Positions 33,385-51,556 of a DNA stretch of 64,000 bases are shown in pieces (the first letter of the stretch is position 1; the number at the start of each line of letters is the position of its first letter). The notes under the pieces were generated by a model. The model was not told where the DNA came from. It was given only the letters and a program-made list of their open reading frames with translations, and did no database searches. The DNA is from an uncultured Campylobacter sp. (GTDB taxonomy: Bacteria; Campylobacterota; Campylobacteria; Campylobacterales; Campylobacteraceae), in NCBI RefSeq assembly GCF_937959485.1, contig NZ_CALGPY010000003.1:1-64000 (forward strand). The letters are read 5' to 3'. The translations under genes were made by a program, and so were the position numbers.

Positions 33385-35460
33385 TTAGCCGTTGCGCTTT
33401 TTGATGATCTCTTCGCCGACGTTTTTAGGAACCTCGTCGTAGTGATCAAATTCCATCGAATAGGTCGCGCGACCCTGCGTCTGAGAGCGCAGATCGGTCG
33501 AGTAACCGAACATCTCCGAAAGCGGGCAAAACGCGTCGATGATCTTGTTGCCACCGCGCTCGCTCATATTATTGACCTGTCCGCGGCGTTTGTTTAGATC
33601 GCCGATGACGTCGCCCATATACTCCTCCGGGGTCTCCACTTCAACCTTCATCATAGGCTCCAAGATTACGGCGCCCGCTTTTCTAGCGCCCTCTTTAAAG
33701 CCCATAGAAGCGGCAAGCTTAAACGCCATTTCGGAGCTATCGACTTCGTGGTAGCTTCCGTCATAGACCGTCACTCGCACATCCTCGACCGGATATCCCG
33801 CCAAAACGCCGTTTTGCATCGCCTCTTGGCAGCCCTTATCTACCGCAGGGATGTATTCTTTCGGAATAGCGCCGCCTTTAATATCGTTTACGAACTCATA
33901 TCCGGTGCCAGGCTCCAAAGGCTCTAGGCGCAAAAATACGTGACCGTATTGACCGCGACCACCCGATTGTTTGGCGTATTTGTACTCTTGCTCGACTGTT
34001 TTACGGATAGTCTCGCGATATGCGACCTGCGGCTGTCCGACCTCGGCCTCGACTTTAAATTCTCTAAGCATTCTATCTACGATGATCTCGAGGTGTAGCT
34101 CGCCCATTCCCGAAATGATCGTCTGTCCGCTCTCTTCGTCGGTCGCAACCCTGAAGCTCGGATCTTCTTGTGCCAATTTTTGAAGTGCGATACCCATTTT
34201 TTCTTGATCGGCTTTGGTTTTAGGCTCCACTGCTACGCTGATAACGGGATCAGGAAATTCCATACGCTCTAAAATTACTTTATCTTTTTCGCTAGCTAGA
34301 GTATCGCCCGTAAGAGTGTCTTTAAGACCCACAACGGCGCCGATCTCGCCCGCATATAGCTCTTTGATCTCTTCGCGTTTATTAGAGTGCATTCTTAGCA
34401 AGCGGCCGATGCGCTCTTTTTTACCCTTGCCGGTATTTACGACGTAGCTACCGCTTTCCAAAACGCCGCGATATACGCGCACGAATGTAAGCTGACCTAC
34501 AAAAGGATCGGTCATAATCTTAAATCCAAGACCCGCAAACTCGCCCTCGTCAGTAGAGCTTACGTGAACCTCGCTGCCGTCCTCATACTGACCCTTAATC
34601 GCAGGCACTTCATCCGGCGCAGGCAGATAATCTACGACTGCATCTAACAAAGGCTGCACGCCCTTATTTTTAAACGCGGTACCGCATAGCATAGGAAAAA
34701 AGCTTAGGCTTAAGCAGCCTTTCTTGATGCCCTTTTTAATCTCTTCTACGCTTAGCTCTTCACCGTTAAAATACTTCTCCATCAAAGCTTCATCAGTCTC
34801 TGCTACCGCCTCAATCATCTTGTCGCGGTACTCTTGCGCTTTTTCTCGTAACTCGGCAGGAATTTCAACGATCTCGGGAGCAGAAGGACCCTTGCTATCA
34901 TCCCAAACGAGCGCCTTCATAGTAACCAAATCTATAACACCCTTGAAATCATCCTCTGCGCCAATCGGAATTTGAATCGGAACAGGATGAGCTTTGAGCC
35001 TATCTTTTACCTGCTGTTCGACATTATAAAAATTTGCGCCGACGCGGTCCATTTTATTTACGAAAATGATGCGTGGAACATGGTATTTATTCGCTTGACG
35101 CCAAACGGTCTCGCTTTGAGGCTGAACGCCGCCTACAGAGCAAAATACTGCTACCGCACCATCTAAAACGCGCATCGAGCGCTCGACTTCGATAGTAAAG
35201 TCAACGTGGCCCGGGGTGTCGATCAAATTTATCTGATGATTATTCCAAAAGCAGGTAGTTGCCGCAGATGTGATCGTGATGCCGCGCTCGCGCTCTTGCT
35301 CCATCCAGTCCATAGTAGCGGCGCCCTCGTGAACCTCACCAATCTTATGACTCATACCGGTAAAAAATAGAATTCTTTCGCTTGTAGTGGTCTTTCCGGC
35401 ATCAATGTGGGCGGCAATACCGATGTTTCTAACCATATGCAAAGGGGTTTTTCTTGCCAT
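33385..35460 (-). CDS. fusA: Elongation factor G
   Basis: A 691-residue translational GTPase that drives translocation on the ribosome. The G1 motif is [10 protein letters not shown] near residue 17, then [16 protein letters not shown], and domains II-V including the domain IV loop [12 protein letters not shown]. The length is normal. It is the last gene of the rpsL-rpsG-fusA operon, 9 bases after rpsG, and ends at a hairpin. tuf is not here but lies at 48.9 kb with the tRNA cluster, as in C. jejuni. Confidence 0.97.
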   Translation of the reverse strand: MARKTPLHMVRNIGIAAHIDAGKTTTSERILFFTGMSHKIGEVHEGAATMDWMEQERERGITITSAATTCFWNNHQINLIDTPGHVDFTIEVERSMRVLDGAVAVFCSVGGVQPQSETVWRQANKYHVPRIIFVNKMDRVGANFYNVEQQVKDRLKAHPVPIQIPIGAEDDFKGVIDLVTMKALVWDDSKGPSAPEIVEIPAELREKAQEYRDKMIEAVAETDEALMEKYFNGEELSVEEIKKGIKKGCLSLSFFPMLCGTAFKNKGVQPLLDAVVDYLPAPDEVPAIKGQYEDGSEVHVSSTDEGEFAGLGFKIMTDPFVGQLTFVRVYRGVLESGSYVVNTGKGKKERIGRLLRMHSNKREEIKELYAGEIGAVVGLKDTLTGDTLASEKDKVILERMEFPDPVISVAVEPKTKADQEKMGIALQKLAQEDPSFRVATDEESGQTIISGMGELHLEIIVDRMLREFKVEAEVGQPQVAYRETIRKTVEQEYKYAKQSGGRGQYGHVFLRLEPLEPGTGYEFVNDIKGGAIPKEYIPAVDKGCQEAMQNGVLAGYPVEDVRVTVYDGSYHEVDSSEMAFKLAASMGFKEGARKAGAVILEPMMKVEVETPEEYMGDVIGDLNKRRGQVNNMSERGGNKIIDAFCPLSEMFGYSTDLRSQTQGRATYSMEFDHYDEVPKNVGEEIIKKRNG

Positions 35461-35469
35461 GATGCCCTC

Positions 35470-35949
<480 letters not shown>

Positions 35950-36009
35950 TCAAATTTTAAAATTTTACTCAAACTCGGCAAAACCTAGTGCCGGTCTGTT
36001 TCGGCTAAA

Positions 36010-36384
36010 CTATTTTTTAGGTCGTTTAGCACCGTATTTTGATCTTGCAACGGTTCGTTTCGCAACACCTGCAGTATCGAGCGCACCGCGGACGATGTGG
36101 TATTTAACGCCCGGTAGGTCCTTTACGCGACCGCCGCGAACTAGCACGATGGAGTGCTCTTGTAGATTGTGACCTTCACCGCCGATATAGCTGATGACTT
36201 CAAATCCGCTAGTAAGCCTTACTTTGGCAACTTTACGAAGCGCTGAGTTTGGCTTTTTAGGGGTCGTGGTGTAGACCTTAGTACAAACTCCTCTTCGTTG
36301 AGGGCAATTCTTTAGCGCCGGAGACTTCGATTTCTCGGTAAGCTTCTTGCGCTCTTTTCTGACCAATTGATTTATGGTTGGCAC
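36010..36384 (-). CDS. rpsL: 30S ribosomal protein S12
   Basis: A 124-residue decoding-centre protein. It carries the [14 protein letters not shown]-terminus, the [12 protein letters not shown] loop and [15 protein letters not shown]. The lysines at the two classical streptomycin-resistance positions are the wild-type residues. It is the first gene of the rpsL-rpsG-fusA operon and has a -10 box upstream at 36423-36428. Confidence 0.97.
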   Translation of the reverse strand: MPTINQLVRKERKKLTEKSKSPALKNCPQRRGVCTKVYTTTPKKPNSALRKVAKVRLTSGFEVISYIGGEGHNLQEHSIVLVRGGRVKDLPGVKYHIVRGALDTAGVAKRTVARSKYGAKRPKK

Positions 36385-36422
36385 ATCTTTCCTTTCACAA
36401 AAATTTATTCAAAAAGAGTAGG

Positions 36423-36428
36423 ATTATA
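36423..36428 (-). promoter_or_regulatory. Putative -10 box for rpsL-rpsG-fusA
   Basis: The minus strand reads GTATAAT here, 39 bases before the rpsL ATG, with AAAGGA just ahead of the start. It suggests that the str operon is transcribed separately from rpoBC. Confidence 0.55.
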
Positions 36429-36467
36429 CTTTGTTTAAACTTACAGAAACGTAAATTTAACTAAATT

Positions 36468-36857
36468 TTAATCTCTAATCAGTACAAACTCTCCGCCGCC
36501 GCAGATCACTAAGCAGATCGCAGCGGAAAGATACAGATATACGATTTCAAGCTCAAATCCGCCCACGCCGGTAAGCGCGCTCAACGGAGTGTGTAGGACA
36601 TATATTATCATGAGCACGTTTGCGATCACAAGCAGAGCGCCTATGCGGCAAAATACGCCTATGATTATCATCGCTGGCGCCAGCACCTCGCCTACGTATG
36701 CGCCGTAAGCCACTAAATCCGGAATTCCTCTGGCTGCCAGCATCGATTTTACGCCGTCTATGCCGTGAGTAAGCTTAAAAATTCCGTGCATTAAAAGACA
36801 AACTCCAAGCCCCAACCTGATAAATAAAAGACCGAAATTTATGTTGATCATATTCAT
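36468..36857 (-). CDS. DoxX family membrane protein
   Basis: A 129-residue protein with four membrane helices, beginning NFGLLFIRLGLGVCLLMHGIFKLTHG, the conserved first helix and Gly/His-containing turn of DoxX. A second conserved segment is YVGEVLAPAMIIIGVFCRIGALLVIANVL. DoxX-like proteins are linked to membrane redox or sulfur and oxidative stress, but this member's role is open. AAAGGA lies before the start. It sits between rpoC and rpsL; a GGGC-GCAA-GCCC hairpin at 36877-36888 separates it from rpoC. Confidence 0.85.
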   Translation of the reverse strand: MNMININFGLLFIRLGLGVCLLMHGIFKLTHGIDGVKSMLAARGIPDLVAYGAYVGEVLAPAMIIIGVFCRIGALLVIANVLMIIYVLHTPLSALTGVGGFELEIVYLYLSAAICLVICGGGEFVLIRD

Positions 36858-36892
36858 GCTTTATCCTTTAAATTTAGGGCTTGCGCCCAAAA

Positions 36893-45627
<8,735 letters not shown>

Positions 45628-45630
45628 GAT

Positions 45631-46011
45631 TTATTTGAGTTCGACTTTAGCACCTGCTTCTTCAAGCTCTTTTTTAGCCTTCTCGGCGTCTTCTTTGTTA
45701 AGTCCCTCTTTAAGAACGGACGGAGTAGCCTCGGTAGCGTCTTTGGCTTCTTTTAGACCAAGACCCGTTAAGGCGCGAACAACCTTAATTACGTTGATTT
45801 TCTTGTCACCCGCATCAAGCAATACGACGTCGAATTCCGTTTTCTCTTCAGCCGCTGCCGCACCTGCGCCGCCAACACCTGCGCCGCCGGCTACCATAAC
45901 CGGAGCTGCGCTTACGCCGAATTTTTCCTCGAATTCTTTAACTAGCTCGCTAAGCTCTAGCACCGAAAGATTAGAGATATACTCTAAAACGTCTTCTTTT
46001 GAAATTGCCAT
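45631..46011 (-). CDS. rplL: 50S ribosomal protein L7/L12
   Basis: A 126-residue stalk protein that recruits translation factors. The N-terminal dimerisation helix ([25 protein letters not shown]), an Ala/Gly-rich hinge and the C-terminal factor-binding domain ([37 protein letters not shown] sequence) are all standard. It lies 20 bases downstream of rplJ, in the rplKAJL-rpoBC order. Confidence 0.97.
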   Translation of the reverse strand: MAISKEDVLEYISNLSVLELSELVKEFEEKFGVSAAPVMVAGGAGVGGAGAAAAEEKTEFDVVLLDAGDKKINVIKVVRALTGLGLKEAKDATEATPSVLKEGLNKEDAEKAKKELEEAGAKVELK

Positions 46012-46031
46012 TTTATTCTCCTAAATTTTAA

Positions 46032-46511
46032 TTAAGCGCTAGCTTCTTTTTTCTGCTTAAGCGCATTTAAGCCGATCGTAAAATTTTGAATCGGCGCATT
46101 CCATACTTGAAGTAGCATCGCTATAAGCTCGTCTCTCGAAGGCATCTTCGAAAGCGCTCTAACCTTATCTATGCCAGCTACTTCTCCATCTATATGAGCG
46201 GTCTTAAGCTTAAAAATTTCATTTTTCTCTTCAAATTTAGCCGCTACTTTACATACAGAAAGCTGCTCGCCCCATAAGAAGATATTGGTATCTTTAAAGC
46301 TAAGTCCGTTTTTTTCGGCATTTTTTAAAGCGATATTAGCTAGGGTATTTTTGATAACTCGAACCTTTACGCCCGCTTCACGCGCGCTATTTCTAAGATC
46401 TTCAAGCTGCTTAACGCTAAGGCCTTTAAAATCGGAAATTACTATAGCTTCGCTAGCTTTGAAAGCCTCGCCAAGCTCCGCTACTATCTTTGATTTTTCG
46501 TCTCTCGTCAT
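46032..46511 (-). CDS. rplJ: 50S ribosomal protein L10
   Basis: A 159-residue protein anchoring the L7/L12 stalk. It begins [20 protein letters not shown], with [13 protein letters not shown] and the [13 protein letters not shown] helix. The C-terminal helices that bind L12 dimers follow. L10 usually autoregulates through a leader structure; here the 113-base leader contains a perfect 24-base palindrome (46548-46571). Confidence 0.96.
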   Translation of the reverse strand: MTRDEKSKIVAELGEAFKASEAIVISDFKGLSVKQLEDLRNSAREAGVKVRVIKNTLANIALKNAEKNGLSFKDTNIFLWGEQLSVCKVAAKFEEKNEIFKLKTAHIDGEVAGIDKVRALSKMPSRDELIAMLLQVWNAPIQNFTIGLNALKQKKEASA

Positions 46512-46547
46512 TAGGTCTCCTTTCCGATCGGTGATTTCAAGCCAAGC

Positions 46548-46571
46548 GATCGAAATTTTAAAATTTCGATC
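46548..46571 (-). promoter_or_regulatory. Perfect palindrome in the rplJ leader
   Basis: A 24-base perfect inverted repeat with outer arms GATCG/CGATC and the centre AAATTTTAAAATTT, lying between rplA and rplJ, 37 bases before the rplJ start. The site is where L10 leaders fold for autoregulation. It could equally be a terminator-like hairpin or a pair of RAATTY motifs. Confidence 0.45.
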
Positions 46572-46624
46572 AATTAAGTTAAAAACCTTGAGCTATCTCC
46601 AATCTAAGATAAAAATTTAAAATT

Positions 46625-47326
46625 TTATTTTAAATCGATTATTTCTTGATTATCCAGCGTAACCGCAGGACTCATAGTAAGTGAAAGCGATGCATGAGTT
46701 ACGTATCTACCCTTCGCAGTCGCTGGCTTATGCTTATTTATGGTTTTGATAAACGTCGTAAGATTGTCTAAAAGCTGCTCTTTGCTAAAGCTAGCCTTGC
46801 CAAGGCCTGCGTGGATATTTCCCTGCTTATCGACGCGAAAATTTACCTGTCCGCCCTTAGCGTTTTTAACGGCTTGAGCGACATCCATAGTAACGGTACC
46901 GGTTTTAGGGTTCGGCATAACGCCTTTTGGACCAAGAATACGACCTACCTTACCGACTAGTCCCATTAAATTTGGAGTGGCGATAAGAACGTCGAAATTT
47001 ATATTTCCTTTTTGAATCTCTTCGATCAGATCATCGGCACCCACTATATCGGCACCCGCTTCGCTAGCCTCGCTAGCTTTTGCGTCTTTTGCAATCACGG
47101 CTACTCGAACGCTCTTACCCGTACCGGCAGGCAAAACGACCGAGCCGCGCACCATCTGATCGGCATGTCTTGGATCTACGTTTAGTTTAAGAGCGATCTC
47201 CACCGTCTCGTCAAATTTAGCAGAAGCTAGAGTTTTTACTGTGCTTACCGCTTCGTCTACACTATAAATTTTATTTACGTCAACTTTTTTTAAAAGTTCG
47301 TTAAATCTTTTTGAATTTTTTGGCAT
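46625..47326 (-). CDS. rplA: 50S ribosomal protein L1
   Basis: A 233-residue protein of the mobile L1 stalk involved in release of deacylated tRNA. It has the typical [22 protein letters not shown] start, the [19 protein letters not shown] segment and [16 protein letters not shown]. It is followed by a 113-base spacer to rplJ and preceded by rplK, which L1 co-regulates in many bacteria. Confidence 0.97.
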   Translation of the reverse strand: MPKNSKRFNELLKKVDVNKIYSVDEAVSTVKTLASAKFDETVEIALKLNVDPRHADQMVRGSVVLPAGTGKSVRVAVIAKDAKASEASEAGADIVGADDLIEEIQKGNINFDVLIATPNLMGLVGKVGRILGPKGVMPNPKTGTVTMDVAQAVKNAKGGQVNFRVDKQGNIHAGLGKASFSKEQLLDNLTTFIKTINKHKPATAKGRYVTHASLSLTMSPAVTLDNQEIIDLK

Positions 47327-47382
47327 ATATTTCTCCGCAATTAAAGTGCTACCGCTTTTTTAAACCTTAGCGGTCAAAAGGT

Positions 47383-47808
47383 CTAGTCAGTGACCGTAAT
47401 GCCCATAGAGCGAGCCGAACCGGCTATAATCCTAGCAGCCTGCTCTCTATCTTTGGTATTAAGATCGGCGATCTTTTTCTCGACGATCTCTAAAACCTGA
47501 GCTTTCGTTAAGGACGCTACCTTCTTTTTAAGAGGATTGTCCGAGCCTTTATCTATCTTCGCCGCTTTTTTGATCAAATCCGTCGCAGGCGGTTGCTTAG
47601 TGATGAAAGTAAAGCTTTTATCGGCATAAACCGTGATGATAACAGGAATGTTGAAGCCCGCCATATCTTTGGTTCGCTCGTTAAACGCTTTGCAAAATTC
47701 CATAATATTAACGCCCTTTTGGCCTAGCGCAGGACCTACCGGCGGGCTTGGATTTGCTTTTGCGGCCGCTATTTGCAGCTTGATTTCGCCAATAACTTTC
47801 TTAGCCAT
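47383..47808 (-). CDS. rplK: 50S ribosomal protein L11
   Basis: A 141-residue protein of the GTPase-associated centre, needed for the RelA response. It has the canonical [22 protein letters not shown] stretch (the first part only quoted here) and [15 protein letters not shown]. The C-terminal RNA-binding domain ends with ARSMGITV. It lies 20 bases after nusG. Confidence 0.97.
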   Translation of the reverse strand: MAKKVIGEIKLQIAAAKANPSPPVGPALGQKGVNIMEFCKAFNERTKDMAGFNIPVIITVYADKSFTFITKQPPATDLIKKAAKIDKGSDNPLKKKVASLTKAQVLEIVEKKIADLNTKDREQAARIIAGSARSMGITVTD

Positions 47809-47828
47809 AAATTTACTCCTTATAAAAT

Positions 47829-48359
47829 TTAAATAATCTTTTCAACTTGCGAGTATGAAATTTCAATCGGCGTGCTTCGTCCGAAGATCGAAACATTGAG
47901 GCGAAGCTTGCCATGGATCATATCATACTCTTCTACGATGCCATTGAAATTAGCAAAAGGCCCATCGACGATCCTAACCGTCTCGCCCTCATCAAAATTA
48001 ATCTTGGGCTTAGGAGCCTCGCGATTATTAATCTTTTCTAGAATTATCTCGATATCTTTTTCCGGTAGCGGAGAGGGTTTTTTCGCCTCGCCGATAAAGC
48101 GACTGACCTTAGGCAGCATCTGAATTCTATGCCATAAAGTGGTATCCAGATCTAAATTTGCAAAACAATACCCTGGATATAAACTACGCTCTTTAATGGT
48201 TTGCTTTGTATTTTTGACCTCTATAACATCTTCGGTAGGCACTAGCACTTCGCCAATCTTAGCCTCAAGCGCTTCATCTTGCTTTAGCGCTTCTATCGCG
48301 CGCTTTACCGCCATCTCGCTGCCGGCGTAAGTTTGTATCGCATACCATTTATTTGCCAT
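47829..48359 (-). CDS. nusG: Transcription termination/antitermination protein NusG
   Basis: A 176-residue elongation factor that binds RNA polymerase and links it to Rho or the ribosome. The NGN domain starts [20 protein letters not shown], includes [15 protein letters not shown], and the KOW domain reads [21 protein letters not shown]. It follows secE by 14 bases, the standard secE-nusG-rplK order. Confidence 0.97.
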   Translation of the reverse strand: MANKWYAIQTYAGSEMAVKRAIEALKQDEALEAKIGEVLVPTEDVIEVKNTKQTIKERSLYPGYCFANLDLDTTLWHRIQMLPKVSRFIGEAKKPSPLPEKDIEIILEKINNREAPKPKINFDEGETVRIVDGPFANFNGIVEEYDMIHGKLRLNVSIFGRSTPIEISYSQVEKII

Positions 48360-48373
48360 ATTGCGATCCTTGC

Positions 48374-48547
48374 TTAGGCCGTTATCAAAGCGGACATAAT
48401 AAGATCCACTAACGCTAAAAACAGTGCGATAACTACGACTACGACGACTACAGAGATATATGCTGTTTTAGTTTGATCTTTAGTCGGGAAAATTACCTTA
48501 TCTAACTCTACTTTTGCTTGTTTATAATACTCTTTTACTTTTTCCAT
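48374..48547 (-). CDS. secE: Preprotein translocase subunit SecE
   Basis: About 57 residues, the single-helix form of SecE that clamps SecY. The start at 48547 (MEKVKEYYKQAK) has GAGG just before it; a longer in-frame reading would run back toward the tRNA gene and is rejected. An amphipathic helix with KVIFPTKDQTKTAYISV is followed by one membrane helix (residues about 30-52). It lies between tRNA-Trp and nusG, as in C. jejuni. Confidence 0.94.
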   Translation of the reverse strand: MEKVKEYYKQAKVELDKVIFPTKDQTKTAYISVVVVVVVIALFLALVDLIMSALITA

Positions 48548-48559
48548 ACCCAATCCTCG

Positions 48560-48635
48560 TGGCAGGGCAAGAGGGATTCGAACCCCCAACCATCGGATTT
48601 GGAATCCGGCGCTCTACCGTTGGAGCTATTGCCCT
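48560..48635 (-). tRNA. tRNA-Trp (CCA)
   Basis: A complete cloverleaf on the minus strand: acceptor AGGGCAA/TTGCCCT, anticodon stem CGGAT/ATCCG around TTCCAAA (anticodon CCA), the T loop GGTTCGAATCC, and an encoded 3' CCA. It lies between rpmG and secE. Confidence 0.96.
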
Positions 48636-48642
48636 ATAACAA

Positions 48643-48816
48643 TTAGCCTTTTAACTTGACTTCTTTATGAAGCGTGTGCTTTTTTAATCTAGGACAATAT
48701 TTTTTAAGTTCTAGTTTTTCGGTTGTAGTTTTGCTATTTTTATAAGTAGTATAGTTAATATCGCCACTTTCGGAGCATTTCAATCCGACCTTTACTCTAC
48801 TTGAATTCTTTGCCAT
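48643..48816 (-). CDS. rpmG: 50S ribosomal protein L33
   Basis: A 57-residue ribosomal protein. It reads [19 protein letters not shown], then a [11 protein letters not shown] stretch, [12 protein letters not shown] and a basic tail. The zinc-binding form of L33 has two C-x2-C pairs; here only the first Cys of each pair remains (C14 and C41, with Ser and Leu at the partner positions). It is therefore the zinc-independent type. The gene sits between tuf and tRNA-Trp. The start is preceded by AAGGAAACTAA. Confidence 0.95.
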   Translation of the reverse strand: MAKNSSRVKVGLKCSESGDINYTTYKNSKTTTEKLELKKYCPRLKKHTLHKEVKLKG

Positions 48817-48837
48817 TTAGTTTCCTTGAATAAAAAA

Positions 48838-48865
48838 GCAAGCGGAATTTTAAAATTCCGCTTGC
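48838..48865 (-). terminator. Intrinsic terminator after tuf
   Basis: A 28-base perfect palindrome with outer arms GCAAGCGG/CCGCTTGC and the centre AATTTTAAAATT, followed on the minus strand by TTTTTT. It lies 6 bases past the tuf stop. The outer sequence is also A-rich on the other side, so it might act in both directions. The core is an inverted pair of GAATTT-type hexamers. Confidence 0.75.
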
Positions 48866-48871
48866 AAAAAA

Positions 48872-50071
48872 TTAAGCGATGATTTTCGAAACGACGCCTG
48901 AGCCTACAGTATGACCGCCTTCGCGAATCGCGAAGCGCGTACCTTGCTCAAGAGCGATCGGAGCGATTAGCTCAACGGTGATTTTAACGTTATCGCCAGG
49001 CATTACCATCTCGGTCCCCTCAGGAAGAGTAATCGAACCGGTAACATCTGTCGTACGAACGTAAAACTGCGGTCTATAATTATTAAAGAATGGAGTATGG
49101 CGTCCGCCCTCTTCTTTAGTTAGGATATAAACCTCGCCCTCAAATTTAGTATGAGGAGTGATCGATTTTGGTTTACATAAAACCATACCGCGCTCTACTT
49201 CTTCTTTCTTGGTACCGCGCAATAAAACACCTACGTTATCGCCGGCTTCACCTTGATCCATCTCTTTTCTAAACATCTCAACGCCAGTGACGGTAGTAGT
49301 CTGAGTAGGTTTAATACCTACGATCTCGATAGTATCGCCAACTTTAACGATACCTTTTTCGATTCTACCGGTTACAACGGTACCGCGACCGGAAATCGAG
49401 AAAATATCTTCGATCGGAAGAAGGAAATCTTTATCAGTATCGCGAACAGGAGTTGGAATATAGCTATCAACCGCGTCCATAAGCTCCATAATCTTTGCAG
49501 ACCATTCGCCGTCTTGTCCGGCCTTAGCTTCCTCAAGAGCCTTAAGGGCAGAGCCTTTAATGATTGGGGTTTCGTCGCCAGGGAATTTATACTCTTTTAA
49601 AAGATCTCTAACTTCCTCTTCAACTAGCTCTAAAAGATCCGGATCATCGACCATATCGGTTTTGTTTAGGAAAACTACGATGTATGGAACGCCTACTTGG
49701 CGAGAAAGCAAGATGTGCTCGCGAGTTTGAGGCATAGGACCGTCTGCAGCGGAAACAACTAAAATAGCTCCGTCCATCTGAGCCGCGCCGGTAATCATAT
49801 TTTTTACGTAGTCGGCGTGACCAGGGCAGTCAACGTGAGCATAGTGACGTTTCTCGGTCTCATATTCGATGTGAGACGTAGCGATAGTAATACCGCGCTC
49901 TTTTTCCTCTGGAGCGTTATCGATATTGTCGTAGTCCTTTAGCTCGGCTAGACCCTTCCTGGAAAGAACAGCAGAAATAGCAGCTGTCAAAGTAGTCTTA
50001 CCATGGTCAACGTGACCGATGGTACCAATGTTTACGTGTGGCTTGTTACGATTAAATTTTTCTTTAGCCAT
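48872..50071 (-). CDS. tuf: Elongation factor Tu
   Basis: A 399-residue GTPase that brings aminoacyl-tRNA to the ribosome. The start at 50071 ([16 protein letters not shown]) is the family start; an ATG one codon earlier also exists. Motifs are [10 protein letters not shown] near residue 18, [16 protein letters not shown], and domains II and III ending VGSGVVSKI. It lies downstream of four tRNA genes with a consensus promoter, the thrU-tyrU-glyT-thrT-tuf type of arrangement. I see no second copy in the window. Confidence 0.97.
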   Translation of the reverse strand: MAKEKFNRNKPHVNIGTIGHVDHGKTTLTAAISAVLSRKGLAELKDYDNIDNAPEEKERGITIATSHIEYETEKRHYAHVDCPGHADYVKNMITGAAQMDGAILVVSAADGPMPQTREHILLSRQVGVPYIVVFLNKTDMVDDPDLLELVEEEVRDLLKEYKFPGDETPIIKGSALKALEEAKAGQDGEWSAKIMELMDAVDSYIPTPVRDTDKDFLLPIEDIFSISGRGTVVTGRIEKGIVKVGDTIEIVGIKPTQTTTVTGVEMFRKEMDQGEAGDNVGVLLRGTKKEEVERGMVLCKPKSITPHTKFEGEVYILTKEEGGRHTPFFNNYRPQFYVRTTDVTGSITLPEGTEMVMPGDNVKITVELIAPIALEQGTRFAIREGGHTVGSGVVSKIIA

Positions 50072-50127
50072 CATATCCTCCGTTATTGATTTGTGGATTA
50101 CACAACAAACTAAGCGACTCTATTTTA

Positions 50128-50202
<75 letters not shown>

Positions 50203-50315
50203 CTAAACTCAGGCAAAGAGAAATCGCTACCAATACCCAACAATGCAACCAAAATTTAGATTATGTAAGCATATAAAAGCAGTTAAGTTTTACAGCTCCC
50301 AGTAAACCTAAATGG

Positions 50316-50392
50316 TGGAGCGGGAAACGGGGCTCGAACCCGCGACCCTCAGCTTGGAAGGCTGATGCTCTAGCCAACTGAGCTAATCCCGC
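50316..50392 (-). tRNA. tRNA-Gly (TCC)
   Basis: Minus-strand cloverleaf: acceptor GCGGGAT, anticodon loop CTTCCAA (anticodon TCC), T loop GGTTCGAGCC and encoded CCA. It lies between tRNA-Tyr and tRNA-Thr(GGT). Confidence 0.95.
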
Positions 50393-50404
50393 ATCAAAAA
50401 TTCA

Positions 50405-50489
<85 letters not shown>

Positions 50490-50525
50490 CTTTGATGAAA
50501 TCTGGTCAAACACTGTTACAAAAAA

Positions 50526-50601
50526 TGGAGCTGGTGGACGGGATCGAACCGCCGACCCACTGCTTACAAGGCAGTAGCTCTACCAGCTGAGCTACACCAG
50601 C
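50526..50601 (-). tRNA. tRNA-Thr (TGT)
   Basis: Minus-strand cloverleaf: acceptor GCTGGTG/CACCAGC, anticodon loop CTTGTAA (anticodon TGT), T arm and encoded CCA. It is the first gene of the tRNA-tuf transcript. Confidence 0.95.
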
Positions 50602-50621
50602 ATTTTGAAATTGAAGTGGCA

Positions 50622-50650
50622 ATTATAACCGAAAAATCCCCAATTGTCAA
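50622..50650 (-). promoter_or_regulatory. Perfect consensus sigma-70 promoter of the tRNA-tuf operon
   Basis: On the minus strand TTGACA (50645-50650) and TATAAT (50622-50627) are both perfect and are separated by exactly 17 bases. The tRNA-Thr begins 20 bases downstream of the -10. Campylobacter promoters rarely keep a -35, so this is likely a very strong promoter. Confidence 0.85.
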
Positions 50651-50690
50651 GGCTAAAACAGCCTATTTTAAAATTTCATAAAATTTCTGC

Positions 50691-50696
50691 TATAAT
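50691..50696 (+). promoter_or_regulatory. Putative -10 box for the small membrane protein gene
   Basis: A perfect TATAAT lies 31 bases before the ATG at 50728, divergent from the tRNA-tuf promoter, with AAGGA ahead of the start. Confidence 0.5.
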
Positions 50697-50727
50697 GCGC
50701 GCAATTTTAAATTTTAAGGAATTTTAT

Positions 50728-50940
50728 ATGAAAATCGTACCTTGGATCATAATAGTTTTTATGATTTATTTGATTTATTATTTTATCTCCCGCTCCGAAA
50801 AGCGTCTAAATACCCTTGAAAAGCGCTTAAATAAGATAGAAGAAAACTTAAACGAGATAAAAAAGGCTACCGAAGCCAACAGGCTCTTGATCGAAGAAGC
50901 AAAGCTGGACTCTGAAGATGACGCAAAAGAGCAAGAATAA
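50728..50940 (+). CDS. Small membrane-anchored coiled-coil protein
   Basis: A 70-residue protein. The start at 50728 is chosen for the AAGGA and -10 upstream; an earlier in-frame ATG lies within the promoter. Residues 3-22 are one hydrophobic helix (VPWIIIVFMIYLIYYF). The rest is a charged heptad-like coil with EKRLNTLEKRLNKIEENLNEI. It is probably an inner-membrane anchor facing the cytoplasm. I do not recognise a family. It stands alone beside the tRNA cluster. Confidence 0.7.
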   Translation: MKIVPWIIIVFMIYLIYYFISRSEKRLNTLEKRLNKIEENLNEIKKATEANRLLIEEAKLDSEDDAKEQE

Positions 50941-51556
50941 AATTAAATTTAAATCCATGATCTCGCTAGCTTAGCCTTTTTGCCAAATATCTCGTGCTAA
51001 AAATTGTGAGTATATTTTATGCATACTTTGGTATTTTTGAAAGAAATTTTGCCGCAACGTCGAAACCGCGAAGTGCAAGAAGCATAGGTAACTAACTTAA
51101 AATTTTATGAAATTCAAAATTCGCGCTTTAAGCCTGCTGCGCCAAGTAAATCCGCGCAAATCAATAAATCAAAATTCCAGCCATTAGCCGCAAATTCCAT
51201 ATAATTTCAAACAATACCGCATAAAATTAGAATTTCTGCCAAAATCCATCTTACAATTCAACTTCTTAAAATTTTGCGCAAAATCGCTCAACAAAATTCT
51301 AAACCACAAAATTTTAGTATTTAAAATCATATTAATCAACCCCACCGCAGCAGCAAAGCCCATGGGCTCACACCGCACGCCACTTCAGGCTGATATATCC
51401 GAAAGCTCAAAAGCACAGACCGCAACCTCTGCAAGCTAACGATAAAATTTAATCATAATTTTTAAAAACCAAAATTTCAAAAGCACGGAATTTTGTCCCA
51501 GGATGTGAATTGAGTAAAAAGCTAACGAAATGCAGGAATTTCACAAATGTTAAATT
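50941..51556. other. Non-coding spacer
   Basis: A convergent spacer between the small membrane protein and the Fe-S gene. It is AT-rich with repeated AAATTT/AAATTC motifs. I see no gene, RNA or clear terminator; short frames look like chance. Confidence 0.5.

Noticed and set aside
48548..48589. SecE extension MGVRIPLALPRGLG
   Set aside because: The extension overlaps the tRNA-Trp gene and lacks a ribosome binding site; the start at 48547 fits the family.
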